Assembly (NCBI GenBank): GCA_945871415.1
Contig: CAMBWG010000136.1
Location: forward strand, 1 to 6,288
Length of the DNA stretch: 6,288 nucleotides
Source: an uncultured Desulfovibrio sp.
GTDB lineage: Bacteria > Desulfobacterota > Desulfovibrionia > Desulfovibrionales > Desulfovibrionaceae
Reading direction: 5' to 3'
Each line of letters opens with the position of its first letter. Positions within the stretch are counted from its first letter, which is position 1. This document shows, piece by piece, positions 1 through 6,231 of this stretch. Position numbers and translations under genes: made by a program. Below the pieces are notes generated by a model. That model did not search any database and was not told the origin of the DNA. It saw nothing but the letters and a program-made list of their open reading frames with translations.

Positions 1-151
1 GAGTTTGAGGGGGAAGAAACCACTTTTTGCCGCGAGCAGCGACCCGACGGGCGGCGCAGGCCGCGTCCGTCAGGCGACGCAGGAGCCTTACGGACATCGA
101 CAGCAGGGCAAAGAGGTTCCTTCCCCCTCAAGAAATCGTACCAACAGAATG
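1..151. other. Intergenic stretch downstream of larA holding a structured inverted repeat
   Basis: No convincing gene is visible here. The stretch begins at the window edge and ends at the larA stop codon. Most of it is taken up by a long imperfect inverted repeat (5-131), described as a separate entry. The plus-strand open frame that crosses it runs antisense through larA and is rich in Gly, Arg, His and Gln, which is typical of a shadow frame. The next gene on either strand lies outside the window. Confidence 0.6.
5..131 (-). repeat. Long imperfect inverted repeat enclosing hairpins; possible structured RNA or 3' stem-loop of larA
   Basis: The left arm (5-21, TTGAGGGGGAAGAAACC) pairs with the right arm (115-131, GGTTCCTTCCCCCTCAA) at 16 of 17 positions. 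The single mismatch (17/119) is A-C in a plus-strand RNA but a G-U wobble in a minus-strand RNA, so the helix is complete only if read in the larA direction. Inside it, CTTT (23-26) plus GCC (29-31) can pair with GGC (107-109) plus AAAG (110-113). Two local hairpins follow: GCGGC/GCCGC (51-55/60-64, GCAG loop) and GTCCGT/ACGGAC (65-70/90-95), the latter enclosing GGC/GCC (73-75/85-87). The element starts about 20 nt after the larA stop. It could be a 3' stabilising structure, part of a terminator whose U-run lies outside the window, a small structured RNA, or a MITE-like element with 17-bp ends. I cannot assign it to a known RNA family. Confidence 0.45.
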
Positions 152-1434
152 CTAGCGGGGCAGGCGCGGCAGGGTTGTTGCGCCATGCGGCATAAGAATG
201 GTCTTCATGGAGAGCGAGCCGCCGTTGCGCTGCCGGGCCACGTCAAGCGCCTCATCCAGCGTTTTGACGGCGATAATGCCGGTCCGGGCAAAACAGGCGG
301 CGTCCATGTCCGTCACCAGAATGAAGGTCTGTTTTTCCGCCGCTTCGGCAAAGAGAAAGCCCACATAGGAACCGATGCTGAAGGTGGAACGCAAAGCCTT
401 TTCCCGTTCTTCCATAGAGGTATAGGCGGTAAGCTGCCGTTCCACATCCTCGCTGCCGAAGCCCTCGCCGCACCGGGACAGCAGGATCATGGTGCCACCG
501 GGCTCCACGGCCGCCAGCGCGTTGCTCAGCAGCTTGATGGTCTGATACAGGTTGATGTCCTTGGGATAGCCGCCCGCACTGGCAATGACCAGCGGCGCGC
601 GCCGGGGAATATCCACGGCGTTGAGAGCATCAATCATGCGGCAGGCCTCAAGATGAGCTTTCTGCCAGTCTCCGGCAAAGGCGGCTATGATGCCGTGATC
701 CCCGGTCACCACATTAAGCGAAAAACAGGGGCCAGCATGGAGGCCGCTTCCACGATGTCGGCATGGAAAATATTGCTGTCGTCAAGGTTGGCGCTGCGCA
801 CATCGGGATTTGTCCCGCTGCCGAAACCTTCATTCAGCGCAAAATTGTGATGATGCTGCACGGTTTCATAGGCGGCCACACCGGGCAGCAGCATCTTGCC
901 GCCGCCGCCGAAACCCGCAAGAAAATGATGCACCACGCCGCAGCAGGAAACAATCTTGTCCGCCTCCACGGCACAGCGGTTGAAAAGCACCGGCGTGCCG
1001 CGCGAGGTCGTCCCGACCCGCACCATATTGGGCGTATCGCGGCAGTCGTGATCCACAATCTTCACCCTGCGGACAAGGTCTTCCCCAACAAGACGCACAT
1101 GCTCTTCCTGCGTCTGGGGGCGGTGCGTCCCGGTGGCACTCAGAATGGTAATATCCTCATCGGGAATACCCGCCTCATTGAGCGCCCGTACCACTTCGGG
1201 AGCATAGACGGCAGGCGACTGCCACAGACGGGTTACGTCCGGAACCAGCACACAGACCCTGTCGCCCCGCCGTACCAGTTCATGCAGGGGAGCGCTGCCG
1301 ATGGGCGAAGCCAGCGCCTGCCGCACAATTTCCGCTTCTGACAGAGCGGAAGGTTCCGCCGTGCGGGATTCCAGTTCCGCCACGAGGTTTTCGTCCGCCA
1401 CCTCCAGCGTCCAGGCTTTATCCCCGTAGTGCAT
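152..1434 (-). CDS. larA: LarA-family nickel-pincer 2-hydroxyacid racemase (lactate racemase-like), interrupted by a one-base frameshift
   Basis: LarA enzymes racemise lactate, or related 2-hydroxyacids, by hydride transfer on a covalently bound nickel-pincer nucleotide made by LarB, LarE and LarC; none of those is in the window. With the frame repaired the protein is 427 residues, the usual family length, and cytoplasmic. Visible motifs, numbered from the ATG at 1434: DVTR (66-69), GTHR with catalytic His104, HHFLAGFGGGGK with His170 and the pincer-binding Lys180, and His196 as nickel ligand. Their spacing matches His108/His174/Lys184/His200 of the Lactiplantibacillus enzyme exactly, at a constant offset of 4. 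The second half carries GGYPKDINLYQTIK, with the conserved Gln and Lys of the active site. The frame breaks after residue 238 at A5 (721-725): the first frame stops at 706-708 and the second continues to TAG at 152. One extra A restores it. All ligands are present, so the family call is firm, but the exact substrate is not known. Confidence 0.88.
721..725 (-). other. Frameshift point in larA (A5 homopolymer)
   Basis: On the minus strand the larA frame reads Ala-Pro-Val-Phe and then Arg-Leu-Met-Trp-stop (stop at 706-708). The frame one base back reads Phe-Ser-Leu-Asn-Val-Val-Thr-Gly-Asp and continues the LarA fold to residue 427. The switch lies in a run of five T on the coding strand (721-725 as A on the plus strand). 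Adding one base repairs the gene. A homopolymer indel from sequencing or assembly is the simplest cause; a real mutation or a -1 slip of the Phe tRNA on U5 is possible. Confidence 0.85.
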
Positions 1435-1458
1435 GACATGTTGGGCCAGTGCCGCAAA

Positions 1459-1464
1459 CCTCCC
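1459..1464 (-). promoter_or_regulatory. Shine-Dalgarno-like GGGAGG upstream of larA, badly spaced for the ATG
   Basis: GGGAGG is the best ribosome binding site before larA but sits 24 nt from the ATG at 1434. It is 9 nt from an in-frame CTG (1447-1449), which would add five residues (start, Ala, Gln, His, Val) before Met. Family alignment favours a start near the MHYGDK residues. Either a rare CTG start is used, the ATG is served by a weaker site, or another small sequence error lies here. Confidence 0.4.
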
Positions 1465-1480
1465 TTCAAGAGCATTTTCA

Positions 1481-1505
1481 GTTTGAAACGCTGTGCATTT
1501 CAAAC
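1481..1505. repeat. Perfect 8-bp inverted repeat, possible operator or intercistronic hairpin before larA
   Basis: GTTTGAAA (1481-1488) and TTTCAAAC (1498-1505) are perfect reverse complements around a 9-nt centre. The dyad lies 47 nt upstream of the larA ATG. No T-run follows on either strand, so it is not an intrinsic terminator. An AT-rich dyad of this size suits a dimeric regulator or an mRNA processing/stability hairpin; the sequence does not decide which. Confidence 0.5.
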
Positions 1506-1519
1506 CATACGGTCTGTCG

Positions 1520-1546
1520 TTTCGCGAAAAAACGCTGTTTTTCCGC
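1520..1546. repeat. Second palindromic cluster upstream of larA
   Basis: TTTCGCGAAA (1520-1529) is a perfect 10-bp palindrome. It overlaps a second dyad, GAAAAA (1526-1531) with a one-base-shifted TTTTTC partner near 1538-1543. The centre of this second dyad repeats the AACGCTGT octamer (1531-1538) found in the centre of the 1481-1505 dyad (1487-1494), 44 bp away, about four helical turns. This could mark paired regulator sites. The evidence is only pattern-level. Confidence 0.3.
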
Positions 1547-1694
1547 TCGCTTCTGACCGTTGGCGGCGCTGTTCCGCCGGATATGGCGGTATCGGAAATC
1601 CGCCGCCGCACGTGACGGGCGCAGCATCGCACGATCCGCTGCCGGGGGCAAGTGCGCCCGCAGCGGCACTGCTGCCGGAAGCCGCCGCAACGGC

Positions 1695-3207
1695 TTACAG
1701 AACACGCGCCTGATTCCAGGGACAATTCATGAAACGGGGCCGCGGCTCTGCCGCCCCTGCTCTCCTCTCCGGGCATGACGATACCGGATGAGGATTCCGG
1801 GTCTCTGTGTTCCTCAAGAACACCGGGAGGCAGGGCAACAGCCACGGGCGGCAGGTAGGACAGCGTGATGGGCCGCTGCACGGCCTCGCCGTCAAGGGGC
1901 AGAAGCGGCGTCTGTACGCGGTCATAAAAATCCCGCAATGAGAAGGGGTCAGAATACAGCCCGTGTTCCAGAAGAATGGAACGGCAGTTCAGACAGAGTT
2001 CGATGCGGATGTCATAGGGCCGCCAGCTCATGGGATTCTGGGAATTGTCCCGCTCAAGGATGGACACTTCGAAACGCCCGTCAGCCCGCGATGTGGCGGA
2101 GTACAAAGCACTGCGCGACGTGCCGAGCATATCAAGCATACTCTTGCAGGCACACAGATGATACGTGTAGCGGGTTTCCCGCCGCTTGAGATTGACCAGT
2201 TCCCGATGCTGACGCGGAATGTACAGGCAGCATTTGCGACCGTTGAATTCCAGCGTCTCGTCTGACGCTATGTGCAGCGCCTCCTGCTCCAGCGGCAGGG
2301 CCCGCCGGGAAAGCTGGGCGTCAAATTCCCGCAGCGCCACATCAAAATTGTGCTTGGCAATGGCATTACCCTGCGCCGCAGCCTTGCCGTACCACGAGAG
2401 AGCCGTGCTGTAATTGCGCGGCACGCCGAAGCCCGTCCCATAGCACCAGCCGAGATTGCACTGAGCATCGGCAAAACCCTGCTCGGCCGCCAGCGTATAC
2501 AAACGAACGCTGCCGGCCGCGTCCCGCATTGCCCCGCGTCCTTCGCGCAGGCAGTTGCCCAGTGAAATCCGGGCCAGCACATGGCCAAGATCCGCGGCTT
2601 TGCGATACCACTCCACGGCCTTTTCCCAGTCCTGCGAAACACCGCTGCCACAGGCATAGGCCCAGCCGGTGGCGTAAAAAACATCGGCGGGGCTGGCCGT
2701 TTCTTCGACCGCTGCCCGCAACGTGGGCGTTTCGGCCGGGGACGCGTCTTCAACCGGAGGCTCCGGCGCCTCGGGCTCTTCGTCGGCGGGAGGCACAAAT
2801 TCCGGCAGCGCTTCCGGCAGTTCCGGCGCGGGAGGCACCGGTTCAGGAGCGAGGGCCGTATCTTCCACCGGGCATGCGGGCGGTACCGGCGCATCCGAAA
2901 GCAGCACCAGCCCGGGACGGGGCTCGGCCTTCCCCGAGATGATCCGCAAAGAATTCCCTTCCGTGAGGCGATCCCCGCCGATATGCAGCAGCCCGCCGCC
3001 CCACAGGCGTTCCAGCACAAAGGCGGCCCGGCGATGCCCCAGAGAGGCCGCCCGCTCGAACAGGGCCCGCGCCGCGGCTTCATTGCGCTCCACGCCATGC
3101 CCCTTGTGATAGCGTACAGCCAGCGCAAAACAGGCGGCCGGGTTCCGGGCAAGCGCCGCCCGCGCCAGTCGTGCCACTTTGGCTTCCGCTTCAATGTCTT
3201 TCGTCAT
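1695..3207 (-). CDS. Sel1-repeat (TPR-like) protein with a Cys-containing C-terminal domain; 3' end uncertain
   Basis: Sel1 repeats are helical-hairpin scaffolds for protein-protein contacts. The start ATG (3205-3207) gives MTKDIEAEAK and has AGGAG 7 nt upstream. One repeat lies at about residues 24-60 (ALAVRYHKGHGVERNEAAAR). A Pro/Glu-rich linker follows (about 105-172), then three tandem repeats at about 175-284, with GSGVSQDWEKAVEWYRKAA, GRGAMRDAAGSVRLYTLAA and GFGVPRNYSTALSWYGKAA. The C-terminal part (about 320-435) has YHLCAC (349-354) and CLNC (405-408), so His350, Cys354, Cys405 and Cys408 could bind zinc, and ends in FSLRDFYDR. No signal peptide or membrane span is seen, so it is probably cytoplasmic. 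Coding character fades near 1700. There a TAA sits in the neighbouring frame (1695-1697), and one surplus base nearby would place the stop at 1695, giving about 503 residues. Otherwise the gene might end at 1500, or read into larA as the sequence literally does. The function is unknown. Confidence 0.75.
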
Positions 3208-3214
3208 GGCTTCG

Positions 3215-3219
3215 CTCCT
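3215..3219 (-). promoter_or_regulatory. Ribosome binding site fixing the Sel1 gene start
   Basis: AGGAG lies 7 nt before the ATG at 3207, and a second GGAGGA lies a few bases further upstream. The open frame extends upstream to a GTG at 3348, but that would start beside the M16 terminator, within its U-run side, and lacks its own ribosome binding site. The ATG at 3207 is therefore preferred. Confidence 0.75.
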
Positions 3220-3348
3220 GCTCTCCTCCTGCCAGACTGTAGTCTTTTTGGCCCGGAGACGAAAGCCCCCGGCCGCCTTTCCCGCCTCCCCGTACAGGAA
3301 AGGATGCGCCGCCCTCAAAAACAGAAGGGCCGGTGCCTTTCGCTGCAC

Positions 3349-3379
3349 AAAAAAAGGGGGAAGCGGCAGCCTCCCCCCT
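3349..3379 (-). terminator. Intrinsic terminator of the M16 peptidase gene
   Basis: On the minus strand, AGGGGGGAGGC (3369-3379) pairs with GCTTCCCCCTT (3354-3364) over 11 bp, with two G-U wobbles and a TGCC loop (3365-3368). A run of seven T follows immediately (3349-3355). It starts 35 nt after the M16 stop codon. This is a textbook Rho-independent terminator and separates the M16 unit from the Sel1 and larA genes. Confidence 0.9.
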
Positions 3380-3414
3380 CAGGACATTTTCAGTACAGCA
3401 GACAACGCCCGCGG

Positions 3415-6066
3415 CTACGGCCGCAGCAGCGCGTCATATTCTCCTTCAGGCACAAGATAGCGACGGGCTGCATCCCGCACGTCGGCGGGCGTCAGCTTTG
3501 CGGCCTTGTCCAGCAGCACCTTCTGGAAATCGCGGGGATTACCAAGCACGGCATCCGTGGCGGCATCGTCGGCGCGAGAACCGAGACTCTGGCGATCCCT
3601 GTAATAACTGCCCTGCATGCGGTTAAGCGCCGCCTGCAGCTGCTCCGGCGAAACTTCCTTATCCCGCAGCGAGGCAATGACGCGGGCAAAACCGGCGCGG
3701 GCCTGTTCCACCTTTTCCGGCGTCGTGCCGATATAGAACAGCATGGACCCCGCTTCGGGCATGCTGCGGTACAACGCCGTTACCGTGTAGCCGAGCCCCT
3801 GCTCGTCGCGCAAATCATTGAAGAGCAGACCGCTCTGCCCGGAGAGCACCGACTGCAGCAGCATCAGCGCGGGCGCATCCGCATGATCACGGGGCACGGC
3901 CTTGTAATTCAGAACAAGATAGGCCTGATTGCGACCGGGAAGGCGCAAATCCAGCTCCCGATCCTCTCCCCAGCGGGGAGCTTCCACCCGCACGCCGGGA
4001 GCCGACGGTCTGGGCAGAGTGCGCGCAAAGGCCAGCATGGCATCGCGATCAAAGGTTCCGGCCACGGACAACACCCACGGCTGGGTGATCTGCTTTTCCC
4101 AGAAGGTCCGCACATCGGCGCGGGTATAGCCGGCCAGCTTATCCGCCGTGCCCAGCGGATCATAGCCGTAGACATGCCCGGGATAGAGAAAACCATTGAG
4201 CTTGCTGAACAGATAGCCCACGGGATTGTCCTGCCGCTGGCGCAATGCCGACATCATCAGACGGGCCTCGCGCCGCACTTCCTTATCCTCGAAGCGGGGC
4301 TTTTCCAGCATTTCCCGCAGGGCCGCGCAGTAATCGGCATTAAAGCGCGAAGGACCGGTCAGAGAAATGTTAAAGGTCTGTAAACCGGCGGAAGCCGACA
4401 GAGACGCCGCGCGCTCGGCAAAGAAGCGCTCCACGGACTGCGCATTTCTGTTACCGCTGCCATCCTTCAGAGCGGCCGCCGTCAGATTGGCAAGCCCCTG
4501 TCGATCAGGCGGCAGCAGCGCGTTGCCGCCGGACATCATGAGCGTCATGGCCACGTACGGCACAGCCGGGTCTGGCTGCAGAATGAGGGTGCGGCCGTTG
4601 CCGAGATCAAGATATTCCACAGCGGTATCAACCGCCGCCTGCTTTGCGCCGTCCGTCGCGGGCGGCACCGGCCACACCTTGTCCACCAGGGCGGCAATAT
4701 CGGGAAGGGCCGCATTCTGCGGCGCCAGAATGCGAATACGCAGACGCTCGGGCCGCAACCACAGATCCCGGGCCTGCTCAAGCTGCGCCGTATCCACATT
4801 GGTAAGCGTCAGGCGCAGATTGCGTTCCGCTTCGCGTCCTCCCAGCTCAAACTGTACCGTACCGCGCCAGGACGCCAGACCGTTCAGGGTCTCTCCGGCA
4901 CGATCCATGGAGTCAGCCAGATTAAAGCGGGCCCGGGTCAGGGCATCGTCCCCGAACTTGCGCACGTCCAGACGGGCAAGATCCCGCATCAGTTCTTCCA
5001 TGAACGTGCCCAGCTTTTCCGCGTCGAGCTGGGCCGACACAAGAAACAGTCCAGCCCGCGCCAGACTCATGTTGCCGGCAACGATATTTTCCACCAGCTG
5101 CTTTTCGTAGCGGTACTTCTTCTGCAACAGCGAGGTACCGTCGCCGCCCAGCAGATAGCTCAGCACATCCAGCTGTACGGAGCGCGCGTCGGACAGGGCG
5201 GGCGCGGGGAAGCCCACACCCACATAAACCTTGTTCCACGGGCCGCGCACCACTTCCACCCGCGGACCGCCGGGAGCCGTCGCCAGCTCCACGGGCGCGG
5301 GATTATCCAGATCGCTGCGGTTATGCAGATCGCCGAAAAGACTTTGAGCGTGCGCCAGCACTTCGCGGGGGTCAATGTCCCCCGCTACCAGCAGCAGCAT
5401 ATTCTGCGGCTGATACCAGCGATCGATGTACGCGCGCAGGTCCTGTACGGTAACGGCGTTGATGGTTTCCTTATAGCCGATAATGGGCCGGCCATAGGGC
5501 GTATTTTTCAGCGTCGCGGTCTGCAGCGACTCGAAAAGCTTGCTGCGGGGCGTGTCGTCATCCCCTTCCAGCTCCGAGATGATGACTTTCTTTTCCGATT
5601 CCAGCTCCTCCGGATCCAGAAGCGCGTGGAAGGCCATGTCCTTGACCACGTCCATGCCCATGCGCCACTGCGCCGCGGGCATGTCCGTCAGATAATAGGT
5701 CTGATCGAAACTGGTCGCCGCATTGAGATAGCCGCCGCGCGCCTCCACGTCCTTTGCCACCTGTCCTTTGGGGCGCTGTTCCGTGCCCTTGAACACCATA
5801 TGTTCCAGCACGTGACTGATGCCCGCCTGACGGGCATCCTCATTGGCCGATCCCGTACGCACATACAGGCGCGTGCAGACCAGCGGGAAACGCTTGTCCC
5901 TGATGATGTACACGGAAAGCCCGTTGGGCAGACGGGTCAGAATTTCTTCTCCCGCCACCGCAGGCCGGATCGCCTGCGACGGTTCCTGTGCGGCATGGCC
6001 CGCGCAGGGCAAACACAGACTGACCAGCAGGACGGCGCCCGCCGCCAGTGCAGACAATTTCAGCAT
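3415..6066 (-). CDS. Exported two-domain M16 (pitrilysin/insulinase) family zinc metallopeptidase
   Basis: The 883-residue product is a zinc peptidase expected to act outside the cytoplasm, degrading or processing peptides inside a clam-shell chamber. The start at 6066 is fixed by AAGGAG 5 nt upstream and by a signal peptide beginning there: MLKL, a hydrophobic core to about residue 20, and likely cleavage after CAGHA (25). Cys18 and Cys21 are not in a good lipobox. The catalytic half has the inverted zinc motif HVLEH (His85, Glu88, His89). Glu165 in VIISELEGDD lies 76 residues on and is the expected third ligand. The second half begins near residue 483. It has the same fold pattern, but QGLANLTAAALKDG (523-536) replaces the zinc motif, so it is non-catalytic. 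Arg753 and Tyr760 in LRDEQGLGYTV match the substrate-binding Arg/Tyr pair of this family. The fused-pair length is typical of bacterial insulinase-like proteins such as PqqL relatives. The frame is intact and the gene has its own promoter and terminator. The substrate is unknown. Confidence 0.93.
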   Translation of the reverse strand: MLKLSALAAGAVLLVSLCLPCAGHAAQEPSQAIRPAVAGEEILTRLPNGLSVYIIRDKRFPLVCTRLYVRTGSANEDARQAGISHVLEHMVFKGTEQRPKGQVAKDVEARGGYLNAATSFDQTYYLTDMPAAQWRMGMDVVKDMAFHALLDPEELESEKKVIISELEGDDDTPRSKLFESLQTATLKNTPYGRPIIGYKETINAVTVQDLRAYIDRWYQPQNMLLLVAGDIDPREVLAHAQSLFGDLHNRSDLDNPAPVELATAPGGPRVEVVRGPWNKVYVGVGFPAPALSDARSVQLDVLSYLLGGDGTSLLQKKYRYEKQLVENIVAGNMSLARAGLFLVSAQLDAEKLGTFMEELMRDLARLDVRKFGDDALTRARFNLADSMDRAGETLNGLASWRGTVQFELGGREAERNLRLTLTNVDTAQLEQARDLWLRPERLRIRILAPQNAALPDIAALVDKVWPVPPATDGAKQAAVDTAVEYLDLGNGRTLILQPDPAVPYVAMTLMMSGGNALLPPDRQGLANLTAAALKDGSGNRNAQSVERFFAERAASLSASAGLQTFNISLTGPSRFNADYCAALREMLEKPRFEDKEVRREARLMMSALRQRQDNPVGYLFSKLNGFLYPGHVYGYDPLGTADKLAGYTRADVRTFWEKQITQPWVLSVAGTFDRDAMLAFARTLPRPSAPGVRVEAPRWGEDRELDLRLPGRNQAYLVLNYKAVPRDHADAPALMLLQSVLSGQSGLLFNDLRDEQGLGYTVTALYRSMPEAGSMLFYIGTTPEKVEQARAGFARVIASLRDKEVSPEQLQAALNRMQGSYYRDRQSLGSRADDAATDAVLGNPRDFQKVLLDKAAKLTPADVRDAARRYLVPEGEYDALLRP

Positions 6067-6071
6067 AGACA

Positions 6072-6077
6072 CTCCTT
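6072..6077 (-). promoter_or_regulatory. Ribosome binding site of the M16 gene
   Basis: AAGGAG is 5 nt upstream of the ATG at 6066. It decides against an upstream in-frame ATG at 6129, which would place 21 polar residues ahead of the signal peptide and translate through the leader hairpin. Confidence 0.85.
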
Positions 6078-6079
6078 GC

Positions 6080-6105
6080 ATGCCGTGCCGCTGCGGCACA
6101 GGCAT
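6080..6105 (-). promoter_or_regulatory. Leader hairpin beside the M16 ribosome binding site
   Basis: On the minus strand ATGCC-T-GTGCC (6095-6105) pairs with GGCAC-GGCAT (6080-6089) over 10 bp, with one bulged T (6100) and a 5-nt GCAGC loop (6090-6094). The helix ends 2 nt before the AAGGAG, so it could affect ribosome access or mRNA 5' stability. No T-run follows, so it is not a terminator. A regulatory role is inference. Confidence 0.5.
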
Positions 6106-6155
6106 TGAAGCGGCAGACATCCCGGACAATTCCGGCCTACTGCCGACTGCATTCC

Positions 6156-6184
6156 ACTCTAGGGAAAGAGGGGCCGGAGATCAA
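6156..6184 (-). promoter_or_regulatory. Predicted sigma-70 promoter of the M16 gene
   Basis: On the minus strand TTGATC (6179-6184) and TAGAGT (6156-6161) match the -35 and -10 consensus at 4 of 6 positions each, with the ideal 17-bp spacer. Transcription would start near 6149 and give a leader of about 80 nt that contains the hairpin and ribosome binding site. A perfect palindrome GCGCCGGCGC (6186-6195) lies one base upstream of the -35 box and might be an operator, though such GC palindromes arise easily in this DNA. Confidence 0.45.
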
Positions 6185-6231
6185 TGCGCCGGCGCACAGC
6201 CCCGGTCATAGAGCCTCCGGATTGTTCTTCC

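Larger units (their letters stand above)
1435..1694. other. Uncertain stretch between the Sel1 gene and larA: Sel1 tail or leader of larA
   Basis: This stretch is open in the frame joining Sel1 to larA, but its translation there is an implausible Cys/Arg-rich string with repeated RCC and CRCG. A second minus-strand frame reads an Ala/Gly-rich tail that ends in FFRETTDRMV at a TGA (1500-1502), which could be the true Sel1 C-terminus. All three minus-strand frames are open over much of it because the DNA is GC-rich, so openness proves nothing. The larA-proximal end contains small palindromes and a Shine-Dalgarno-like GGGAGG. I therefore treat it as mainly leader sequence but leave the alternative open. 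Confidence 0.5.

Noticed and set aside
5..131. Idea that the structured element is 6S RNA or signal-recognition-particle RNA
   Set aside because: I saw no signal-recognition-particle core motif. The branched layout does not clearly match the long rod with central bubble of 6S RNA, so no family name is given.
5..850. 281-codon plus-strand open frame and other plus-strand frames over larA
   Set aside because: They mirror the larA codons, have no recognisable motif, and have low-complexity composition. The minus strand carries the catalytic motifs.
3234..3245. AGACT-GT-AGTCT palindrome followed by T on the plus strand
   Set aside because: The stem is too short and the 2-nt loop cannot close. 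No plus-strand gene ends here, so it is not called a terminator or operator.
3208..3348. Upstream GTG start for the Sel1 gene
   Set aside because: It begins at the edge of the M16 terminator with no ribosome binding site. The ATG at 3207 has AGGAG at 7 nt.
2581..4383. 600-codon plus-strand open frame antisense to the M16 and Sel1 genes
   Set aside because: The translation is rich in Arg, Gly, His and Gln with no domain motifs. It crosses two well-supported opposite-strand genes and the terminator, and is a by-product of GC-rich codon use.
6067..6129. Upstream in-frame ATG for the M16 gene
   Set aside because: It lacks a ribosome binding site and would put 21 polar residues before a clear signal peptide that starts at 6066.
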